Source: Siphonodentalium dalli
Taxonomy: Eukaryota > Mollusca > Scaphopoda > Gadilida > Siphonodentaliidae
Direction: 5' to 3'
NCBI GenBank assembly: GCA_032622095.1
Contig: CP136063.1
Location: 149,537,379 to 149,601,378 of the forward strand
DNA: 64,000 nucleotides
Shown: one piece after another, positions 30,101-42,100 of the stretch
How the letters are laid out: each line of letters opens with the position of its first letter
Numbering within the stretch: position 1 is the first letter of the stretch
Made by a program: the position numbers and the translations under genes
Notes under the pieces: model-generated
The model's database searches: none
The model's input: the letters and a program-made list of their open reading frames with translations, nothing else
What the model was told of the DNA's origin: nothing

Positions 30101-33100
30101 GCCCGAAAGGCCAGTCGCTGATCCATTAATCTTGACAGAAAATGTGGCTAATTTTAAAACATTACAGCATTTTTATTAGAAATATATCTTTTAAAACATT
30201 TTTGAGTGAGATTTGTGTAATGCCATATCCCTTTGTTCTCTTGGTAATATCAGTTGAAGCTTGCCTTTAAAAGGAGTTCCATAGAAATTTTGTAATACAT
30301 TGGAATAGTCTGTTCATCATTTTAGCGATGTTAAGATGGTATATAAGCAGATGGCAAATAAACACAAAATGCTGTGCATTTTTATTCTTTAAGTCTTGTT
30401 GTTGAAGTTATCAACTCAACATCCCCTACAATTAATGTGCCACCTGTCAGTGATTAGCAAGTTGTCAAAGGGTTAAACACTGTCTCATGTTTTTTTCTGT
30501 TGAAAATGAGAAAAGGAAGAGCAGAGGTATAGAATAGCAAATTATTCAGAAACAAAGACAAATCTTCAAACTAGTGGATTTAAAAAAAACAGATAGAGCA
30601 CATAAGCCTGAGTGATAACTGCACAAAATCAGGCTGCAACAAACTCCGAACATATCTTCTTTTCAAGAAAGAATATAGACCTGAGCCCTATTTTATCAAT
30701 GCGAAATCATTGGAAGACAGAATAGCGTTCACCATGTTCAGAATCAGTAACCATTCACTGGCTTTTGAAAAGGGGCGACATGTACAGACCCTAGTAACAT
30801 TAGAAAATAGAATGTGTGTGTTTTGCTGTGAAGATGAAACCCATTTCCTTATGGAATGTACTGCATATACACAACTACGAAGTGAACTTTTCCAATTGAT
30901 GATTAACCATAATCTGAATTTTCAAAACATTAACACCAACGACCAATTTATTATAATGACAAATGAATCACCTGATTTTAATGGACCAATATGCATACTG
31001 CTCTGTCATTAGTGCTCAGATTTTTGTCGTCGTGAACAATTATCACCTCATTGCCAACAACTTAACCCATTCATGATGGGAAATGCGCTGGTCCAGCATT
31101 AAAGATGCTGTGCCAGTGCATTCTCTTATATATGTGAGTCTCATATATAAGAGAATGCACTGGCTTACAAGGTCATGGTAAATATTGTTAGGCAAATGTA
31201 TTCTCTTATATATGCGAGGCTCCCTATGGGAGACTAACATATATAAGAGAATGCATTGGCACATGGATTTTCGAAAAATTTCAGGAAGCTCCAGTCATGG
31301 AAGGGTTAAACATCAGACAGGTAAACAATACAGTCTATAAAAACGTCAGTTGAAACTCATGGTTTAATTAAGTTGATACTATGCCTTTCATTAACCATTA
31401 TATTTTTATCTGGTTTTACAGAGTCTGATAAACGACGACTGAGTTACTTGGCTTTCAAAACTCAAGAAGACATGAAACAGATATCAAAGTACACTAATCG
31501 GTTTGTAATATAATATTTACTAAGAAGAGAAAGTAAAGATAAATAAATCCATATTGTCCTTTTGATGCAGACTTAGAGAAATCACAAAAAGGCACAATTT
31601 AGGCATATTAATTGTTGAATTTTCTTTTATCAATCCTGACCAATAGATTTAAAAAATATATTTTTGATGTCGCCTAGGCTTCTTAGTTTATGCTGGCTAT
31701 AAAATTCTTTTGTTCAGTCATCAAAAACTTTGGACCAAATTGTTGAATGAGACTCAAATCAGAGTCCATTGACTCTAAGCTGTTTCCTTTTCACGAACTT
31801 CAGGCATAGTGGCAGTTGCAAAAAAATATGAACTGATGTCGTGCCATTCTCATATATTAAACTCTGATTAGATGTTGCTCATACCATAGAAGTGAAGTTC
31901 AATGAATCTTCGAGTTATCTCACTGATGTAATAAAATCATTGGACATTGCCCCCATCAATAGGTACGTGAATCTGTCAGCAAAAGATTCGATTCAAGATT
32001 CAATTCTATTTTGAATCTTTATCATGATATGATTCGAGATTCGATTTGATGTTGAAATTGCTGATTCGTCGGGCCCTAACACATTGACAATGGATGTGTA
32101 TTTTTCTTTATCAGTGGAATTTATGTTTTATCTTATCAAGTTAGAGTTGTAGTTTTATGCCGGCTAATTGGAAGATGGTCTCTGTCTTGTTGACCTACCT
32201 GTGGTTGCGTATATTCTCAGAATTCTGCTGAAAATATGGCCCTCATTGACTTACCGATGTATAAGTCTCAGGAAGAAATAGATAGGAAAAGTTGGGTAAT
32301 AAATTTGTGACTTATCCGCTACAGTATATAAAATCTTATTAAAATATATCGGTACAGATATAGGAGCAAATACTAGTAATAAAAATTAGCACTTCAGGTA
32401 TGCACATAACATAAGCCAGATTTAATTCAGCAATTTTATGCAATCGACCAAAAGGGTGCCTCTTGGCGAGGCTTCAAACAAAACATTCTTTAGCCATCTA
32501 AATTTGTTCAACAGCTGTGCAACCATTCTTGGCATATTCGGATGTTGGAGTATCCTGTCATGAAACAGCCATTCAACTTTATTCAATGTCTCAATGTTTC
32601 TCCGTTCATGGATCAATTGTTAGTCGTTCTATTTCGTCCAATTTACCAGAATAGTTTTACATCATTTTTTGAAGATCAGTGTCGAAGATAATGCCCAGAT
32701 AGTTGAAGTTTTTGAGTAGGATAATTTTAAATCTTGGCACATGGTTGATTCATAGTTTGTTCTTGATCATATCCATGCCGCCTGACATTACTCATCCAAA
32801 TCAAACTGAACATAAATGAGTGTTCTCCAGTGTTACACTGTCAAACTTGATCTCTGCAATCAATGTTTTGGATGAATTTTGAAAACAGTCCAGCCCAGAT
32901 TTTATCCTTCTTGGACTGTTTTCTATATCAAATGTTGAATAGTAATGTGATAACTGTATGGTGACCCAGGGACCAGCTAAGAGGTTTCAAATTGGGAGAA
33001 GTAACTTCTCCCTATTTGATTATTAGGGAGAAGTGGACTGTTGTCAGGGAGAATTAACAATGGATGAAGTCCAATTTACACCCCAACATCACCCTCCTAT

Positions 33101-36100
33101 GATCCAATAATTATTATGCAATACAAGAGCTTATTTATAATACAATTTTACAAGTACACCATTATAATTAGTAAATAGACTTCAAATATGCTGTTTTGAA
33201 ATATGCATACTGGTATATAGGAGAGAATTTAGGGAGAAGATGTCTCCCAAGTCGCCCATTTTGGCTAGTCCCTGTGATCATAAACCTGCATATAAAATAT
33301 GATCGCTATCCGATAACAAATACTCCAGTTATTTCTCCAGATAGCATGCATCTACGGACAGATGGCGGATGGACAGACGAACGACAGATGGTTGATCCGG
33401 ACGTCGACATTATGTGTACATACATGGTTGGGTACACATAAAAAGTTTAACTGGCACAAACACAAAAAATATTAGAAAAAAAAACTTTTTTCAGCGCTAT
33501 ATCAATGAGTTTGTTCGGAAATCTTCCATGTTGGTATGTTTTGTGATACCTGTTACCAAATTATGTATACATAATTTTATACATAATTTTGTGGTTCGAA
33601 CCAGCCGTGTCCATTTAGCACAAAACAAACCCACTGTTTATATTTTAATAGTAAATAGAAAGTATTCGCTAGTAACTGCAATTCCTCAAGGACAAATATA
33701 TTCACAGACAATTGAATGAAGACAAGGTGATGATTACATGTACTCACTAGCTTATAGCCTCATATGTCATGTAGTTTGTTTTAACCCTTTCATGATGGGA
33801 GCTGCACTGGTTCAGCATTAAAGATCCTGTGCCACTGCATTATCTTATATATGCAAGTCTCCCATAGGGAGCCTCGCATATATAAAGGAATGCACTGGCT
33901 TACAATGTCAAGGTAAATATTGTTAGACCAATGCATATATTGTCTTATATATGCGAGGCTCCCTATGGGAGTCTCGGGTATACAAGAGAAGGCGTTGGTA
34001 GTTGGTACAGGATTTTTTGCAAAATTTCAGGAAGCTCCAGTCATGGAAGGGTTAAGAAATGGCTAAGGAGACATCACACTAATTCATTCTTTTATAGGAT
34101 CTTTGAAGTTATGGAGCAGAATCTTTGTTTTCTGGAGGAATTAATTCAAGTGCGGAAAAATAAGATGGAGAGGTGTAATATGTTACTCATTCTTCTCATA
34201 GTGAGTATTTTATTCTGCAATTTGCATACATTTATAATAGAATGATCGATGTTTGGTTATGTGGGTACATTTGTTAAAACTTGAATAGGCTACATGTATG
34301 TCCAGTCTCTTTTAAAAAAAAAACCCTCGATGATCTTTCAGATTTATGGAATTTGTACAAAAGTCACCAATTCAGTTGAATGTCAAAATACATTCAAACA
34401 ATAGATTTGAATTGAGGTTTGAGTGACATTAATGAGATATTTGGATTATCAATGTTTTTCATCCATATTATCTGGCATGTATCATGTGGTGAATTTTCTC
34501 TCTTTTTGCAGACCTCACTTGAATTTGTCTTGCCTGTCCAGCTTGTTGAAGAAACACTGAAGACTGCTAAATTGAATACTATTGGGTTAGTATTAATTTC
34601 TTTCATGATTGATCTTAGACAGACATATTATCTCGGACGATTTTGGCGTGAGATGCACAATTTCACACCCCATCTCACTATCTTAGAATGGTGATGTTTT
34701 AGAGCCAGGGGTAACAAAATCAGCCCTGCAATAGAAGAGTATTATTGACAGATTTGGGATTTCAATCTGAAAGCAGGTCAAGTTTTGAAAGTTAATTGTT
34801 TTTGAAAACTTGGTGTCATTTCTCTATCATAATGTACATAGCATTTATACAAAATTCTGAAAGAGGGCCATCTCATCCATGCGGTTAAAAAAATATTTCA
34901 TGCTTCAAAAATGCGCAATACGAGTTTTATGTAATAAGAAATATAGAAGCCTCACAGAACCTCTTTTTAAAAAAGAAAATATTCTCAAAATCTATGATAT
35001 CCCCAAAGTCCAAGCTGCTGTTTTCTTGCATGATTGGTATTATATGCGTTTAATAGAATCATTCAACGAGATGTTTACCTAACTCAAAACTGGACCAGAC
35101 ACCTGGCAAAAGCACCCATTATTTTTAAAAACACCAAGAACATCTTGGTCCCAACAACTACCATTTCGTTCTTATTCAACAATATGGAACAACTTAGATA
35201 ACAAATTTACATCTTCCCAAACCAGACACACATTTCAAATGGCATTTACATGACGATTGTATTAAAAAGTATTCAACAATATGGAACAACTTAGATAACA
35301 AATTTACATCATCCCAAACCAGACACACATTTCAAATGGCATTTACATGACGATTGTATTAAAAAGTATTCTGCAACCATTAAATGCAACAATCAAAGAT
35401 GTCCTGACTGTGTGGTCAGCTCGGCTCAATAGAGTGACCTCCCCTACATTGCAATCCACAACTCAGTACATTCCTACTCGACTTTCAAGGAACATATATT
35501 GAGACTAACTAGAAAGAGACAAACCATAGAGTACCCCATTAGCGATTTATCTATACGTATACCCTCCATGCATATAATTCATAGTAATATAGTCTGGCCT
35601 CACTATGCCACCCCATCAAATATACAATACAATATTTGTAAAATGTATTATATTTAAATAAAATATACTATCCTATCCTATCTCATTGAAAGATGCTTGG
35701 ATCCTAAATACGTTATATTACAACCAATTTGGTCGACTTTGTACTGAAATAATGAACATAGATATTCTGATAACATATCTGAAAAATATTTACACAAAAT
35801 GTGATATTGGTGATACAAGCTTAGACAAAATAAAATGACATTTGTGCAATTGAGTAAAATTTTATTGTAAACAATTATTACAGGTGGCGACTCAACTCCA
35901 TTGAACGTAAGTGAGAGTATAGGTTGATACTTAACTAGGACCTGTACTATCATGTTCACCTGTCTCTATACTTAAGTTCATGCAGTACTATGGAGTTATT
36001 CCTCCTTAACTAGGACCTGTACTATCATGTTCACCTGTCTCTTTACTTCAGTTCATGCAGTACTATGGAATTATTCCTCCTTAACTAGGACCTGTACTAT

Positions 36101-39100
36101 CATGTTCACCTGTCTCTATACTCCAGTTCATGCAGTACTATGGAATTATTCCTCTTTAACTAGGACCTGTACTATCATGTTCACCTGTCTCTATACTTCA
36201 GTTCATGCAGTACTATGGAATTATTCCTCCTTAACTAGGACCTGTACTATCATGTTCACCTGTCTCTATACTTCAGTTCATGCAGTACTATGGAGTTATT
36301 CCTCCTTAACTAGGACCTGTACTATCATGTTCACCTGTCTCTATACTTCAGTTCATGCAGTACTATGGAATTATTCCTCCTTTAGGTTACACTGGTGTAA
36401 ATAAGGTTCCGAGTGACATCTAGCGGATGCGGGAGGAATATATAGGAGAGAATAAAATAGACACTGGGCCCTGATTGGTCAATAGCCTTGTGTGCTTTTC
36501 ACATAAAAAAATCATCACACCTCTTCCCTATGATTTCCCATAGGTAAAATAACCATTGGCACAGGAATTAACCCTTTGTAGTGAAGTTTGAATTTTTTGG
36601 TGTGGTCTAAAATATGACTGTATTTTTTTATGCGGTTCTGACACTAGTTACGAAAACATAAGATTTAAAGGCGAATTCCCTGCTAGACAGACATGATTTT
36701 TTTGTGTAAAAAGTTTCCCAAAATGTCAATTTTTCAGATTTAAAGAAAATTTTGGACCCAACATTTATATTGCCAACACTATACGCTAAAACGTTAGCAC
36801 TGAGGTCTATGGAAAACATTTACACCAGTGTAACCTTAACTTGGACCTGTACTATCATGTTCACCTGTCTCTTTACTTCAGTTCATGCAGTACTATGGAG
36901 TTATTCCTCCTTAACTAGGACCTGTACTATCATGTTCACCTGTCTCTATACTTCAGTTCATGCAGTACTATGGAGTTATTCCTCCTTAACTAGGACCTGT
37001 ACTATCATGTTCACCTGTCTCTATACTTCAGTTCATGCAGTACTATGGAGTTATTCCTCCTTAACTAGGACCTGTACTATCATGTTCACCTGTCTCTATA
37101 CTTCAGTTCATGCAGTACTATGGAGTTATTCCTCCTTAACTAGGACCTGTACTATCATGTTCACCTGTCTCTATACTTCAGTTCATGCAGTACTATGGAA
37201 TTATTCCTCCTTAACTAGGACCTGTACTATCATGTTCACCTGTCTCTATACTTCAGTTCATGCAGTACTATGGAGTTATTCCTCCTTAACTAGGACCTGT
37301 ACTATCATGTTCACCTGTCTCTATACTTCAGTTCATGCAGTACTATGGAATTATTCCTCCTTAACTAGGACCTGTACTATCATGTTCACCTGTCTCTATA
37401 CTTCAGTTCATGCAGTACTATGGAGTTATTCCTCTTGCCAAGAGATGTCCGGTGTTCTGTCGTGTGCATTCTTTTGAGTGCTGCCAAAATTGACAGAGAC
37501 GATAACCAGGTGAGTAAAAAAAAATCAAAAAGAGTATGATGTGGCACATTTTTAAAAGAACCTCTTATACCTCACCTTAGACTGGCCCCTGTTATATTTT
37601 AATTATTAAACAACTGTTTTTCTTGTCTGAAATTGTGCAGTCCCCCTCAAAATTTGATAGGCTGTCTATAAAATTCATTACAAAAAATCTGAATCAAAAG
37701 TTATTTAATGTAGCACAGGATTGCTACAATAAATCTCTGTAGAATATATTGGCATGATTAAATGGACTTGAATAATTTTCCAAATTATATACACATAACT
37801 ATGAAGGAGAATGTCAAAACATACCTACACTGAAGATTTCCAATCGAACTCATTGATGAGTGCTAGAACATGTTTGAATTTATTTCCTATAGTTTGCTGT
37901 TAATTTGAGGTTCTTCGAGCATTCTTTTATAAACTTTTGATGTTGCCTTTTACCTTCATGCAGAATGGTTGGCTCTGAATTATGTAAAGTAACTGCTATT
38001 TTAACTCTTTCTAATGAGTAGTTATCCCGTAGGAATTGTTCAGATAGTAAGTTCAACAAATCATTTGTTGAACTTATTATCTGAACATATCCCTTAATAG
38101 ATAGGACTCCTTCTGCACTTGGATGAATCCATTTTTGTATAGAATGGGTTAACAAGATTCTCTAACAGTCACATCATTTTCAATCCCAGGATGGTGGACT
38201 TGGTGACAAACTGTACCGGGGAATGTTCTACACTGTCGCTGAGCTTGTCAAGTTGTGCCATTTTAACGGAGTTGGAGGGAAAATCCAGAAAACTAAGCTC
38301 AATACAGTGTAAGATATTTATATAGCTCAGATTTAGCATGCAGACGACTGGCTCACATATCTATCTGTTAGTGATGTCTAGGCTTATGGTATATCTTTGT
38401 TGTGGCCCTCTTTTTAGATTTTGCTGAAAATCATAGCGATCCATTCCGTTGTGTCATATATGTACACATCAGAGAGAAAATCCTAGCATTATTTTCAGAA
38501 TCAGAAGCATCTGCTAAGTTTCTTTTTTCAAATCCAGTTAGGTACAAACCATGAGATGATGAACATTTTTGTCACCAATGCTATGAATATCTGTGTCGGA
38601 CGTACTCAGAGAAATAAAAAAGTTGACCCTTGTTCACATTGAACTGTCATTACTCTGATAGTTTAGTGTCTCAGAAGGAGAATTCACCATTTTAAAAGTG
38701 AAAATAGATAGTTCATCAATAATGAATATGACAATAATCTACAATGGCTTCGATAGCTCCACCCATGCAGCTAATTCATAAGTGTCGGATGCACAGAATT
38801 TGGTGTCAAATGTACATCTCTGAATTTCCGAAAAATGGTGATCACTTGAAGGATGAGAATAAAAAAGAAGAATTTTCATGAATATTCAGAAATTGAATTC
38901 TCTTAAATTTGGTGTCACTTCAACAAAAGAAATTAATTACTTTATGTGCAATATATTATGTATGTTTTATTCAGGTAATTATTAAAGGAGGTGAAAATTG
39001 CTGAATTAACAATTTCGCAACATGTCAAAAACAGAAATATTGAAATTTTCATCTACTCTGCTGTTTGAACAAAATTCTTGGACTTTACTCTTGCTTGTCC

Positions 39101-42100
39101 TGATATTATTTCAAAGATAATTATCATACTCATCATGATCATCATGCCTAGAAAGAATTCCCATTTTTCATTTTATTTTTTGTCTAATTTTATGCCACAA
39201 AAGCCATTTTTGGTCCAGGGCTACATTGGCATGGAATTTAAAGTTTATTTCCAGAATTATACAAGCTGCTCATACACTATTAGATTATTTTTATCCCCCT
39301 GTAAACAAAGCTCGGAAGGGAATATAGAAATGGGCTCCATCCATCTTCGGTCTAGCCGTCAATCCATAACAACTTTGAAGCTCTATATCTTGTTTGTTAT
39401 TCTATTCTCAGTGAGTTGTGAGCACAATCACTCAAAATACACGAGGCTCGAATAGAATAACAATATTTCCTAGCATGGTCTATGTTACTACCGATATGTA
39501 TGAAAAAGCATTATTCTAGACTTCATAAGAGTTGGTTTAGTCTGATAAGACATATATTAAAAGAAGTATTACATTATCAGGAAAACTGCTAACTTTCTAA
39601 AAGAAATTTAGAAGAGTGGAGGCATTATTACCCATCAGTGGAACTCTATTTTAATCAGTGGGGTGGCTTAGATAATATCAACCCCATTGCAATACATACA
39701 TTTATTGGAATTTCAGAAGTTAATATTGATAAACTGTCCTAATTCACCTCCAAAATAGTGAGTCAGAGAGGCTGAGAGGGGCCTATATTATCTCTTATAT
39801 GAATGCCATTTTAAAAATATTTCCAGGGAGAGAACCCCAGACTCCCCTGTCAATGGAAGGGGGACACACCCTCCCATTACCCACCCTCAACTCAGGTCTA
39901 CGGCCTTCGGGATATACCTTTGGTATATCATGGTCAGAAAACAGGTGTCCCTCATTTGGTACGACCACTATCTTTGTTATATCAGTGTTATATTTGCAGA
40001 TATAGAGACTACAAGTGCCTTATAGCATCGGAAGTTGTCCAGTTACTCTGCATTGTTCCTGCATTCTTCAACTATATGGAAGATCCAGGTAAGTACCCAG
40101 CCCTGTATTCAAATTCAAATTGGATTTTATTTCAAAACCAATACATCAATTGATTTTATTCAGCCAATTGTGATTCACACACCCTGTCTGCCCCCCCCAG
40201 TCTAGATTGTTAAATAGGGATTAACACTTTAGCATTCAGAGAGCCCCAGATTGCCCTGCTGCATAGCATCCAGTAAGCCCTAGAGAGCTCTGCCATGTAG
40301 CACCCAGAGAGCCCGGAGTTTTGCGTTTTTCCCGTCAGTATTGCATTATAACACCACATTTTGCTTTTATTTTTAATATAAACAATAAAATAGATATTAC
40401 ATTATTAATAGATTTTGTACAATTTAATCGACATTTCATAATAAAATCATAATAAACGAAAACTGCTTATAGCGTACTGTTGTCTCCATGTCCAACTGAT
40501 AAAATACCTCCAATCTCCAATAACATACAGCAGCAATTTTATTTCAAGTACTCTGTCTCTATATGCCATGTCTTATGTATATATCTGTGTGTATTGTTTA
40601 AGTCATGGAATTAAGTATGTTTAAATTTATCTCATTTGAGGGAAAACGTCTTTGTCCCATTCCTTGTCTCTAAGCTGAGGTCTATGGTCGTCTGACTTTG
40701 AATAGAATTTCTGTAATAAACCACTTATGCAGTATTTTCAATATATTTTTGTGTGTATAAATATTTATTATAAATGAAAATCTTTTTCATTTCAGGAATA
40801 AAGAACTTATTGTATGTCGCTACACAAGAGATAAGCATAGCTGACAGTATTCTTAACCTTAAAGAGAGTGTCAAACAAAAAGGGGTAAATTTATATCAAA
40901 TAATTTTTTCCCAACATCAGAGCTCAATCAGAATGGGCCAACCAATCAGACGGGAAACCAATCAGAAGGGAAACCAATCAGAAGGGAAACCAATCAGAAG
41001 GGCCAACCAACATATTTGCGTTTAACAGCACCAATCTGTCATTAACATGGAATATGTAGGAAGTTTACTTTTATGCAATTATAGAGATTTCGCAAAATTA
41101 AATTACATGACCTTAAATATTTAGATATGTTAGGTTTCCTCAGCATAACGTTCATTAGATCATGCCATGAATCTCTACTTAATCTCATTAATCTTGTGGA
41201 GATCATATTCCACCAGTTAAAAACCTGTGAATTTATTTTATCTTCTGATGAGGAATGTTATATTATTGTTAAAATAACACTGGTAATATGTTTCCTACTT
41301 CCTGTTCCTTAACCCTCTTATGATGGGAGCTTCCAAATTTTGCGAACACGCTGTACATATGCATTCTCTTATATGTGCATCTCCCACAGTGAGCCTCACA
41401 TATAAAAGAGAATAGTGCTCTTTATGGGAGACTCGTGTGTATAAGACAATGCACTGGCACATGATCTTTAATGTGCAGCTCCCATCATGAAAGTGTTAAA
41501 TATGTGTTTCACAGTAGGTCCCAGCTCAAGATTTTATGATTTAGGCGACTTAGGATTTGTGTCTCTTCCAATTATAAAATTTCCTCAGGTAATAAAGTCA
41601 TGTTTATCACGAAATCGGCTCAAAGTTGACTAAATCATGTTATCTCGAAGTGGGACCTTCACCCACTGTGAAATACATGATAATTTCCCATCATGACTTC
41701 AAAAACATTGAACAGGTGGAACATGATCTCTAGCCCAGAGTAAAAATTCATGGCATGATCTAAAAATTCATGAAACATCCAAAGTTATTACTTGCTGGAG
41801 CATGAAAAAAAAACAATACTATTCTTTCCATAACTTCTTACTCTTTGAAGAACTGGAGCACATATGACTGGTGCTGACTCTTATTTTATTACTCTACAAA
41901 TCAGATAGGATGTGAACTACAAATAGTGAATTTGGACAGTGCTTATGAATTTGGACAGTGCTTAGCTTGCAAGAGCTAAACTAACTTCAACAATTACAGC
42001 TTGTTTTGAGAGATGATTGAACAATTATCAGACTTCATGTCAATATTGTGGTCAAGGTAGTTACCAAGCCTTGAAATAGGGTGCCTGTCATTTGCAGAAT

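Noticed and set aside
34879-35082. Host-gene exon in intron 9
   Set aside because: The translation matches the LINE reverse-transcriptase tail pattern (TEPLFKKENILK). It has no suitable splice sites in phase with exons 9 and 10.
36027-37477. Long open frames of a 25-residue repeat (LTRTCTIMFTCLYTSVHAVL...) that look like a repeat protein
   Set aside because: They follow automatically from a 75-bp tandem unit (a multiple of three) without stops in one frame. The unit is nearly invariant at synonymous and non-synonymous positions alike, and the frame does not fit the host gene's phases.
38227-38308. Alternative reading frame of exon 11 (MVDLVTNCTGECSTLSLSSC)
   Set aside because: It would need direct joining of exon 9 to exon 11 and ends out of phase with exon 12. 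The frame through exon 10 gives a coherent helical sequence and consistent phases.
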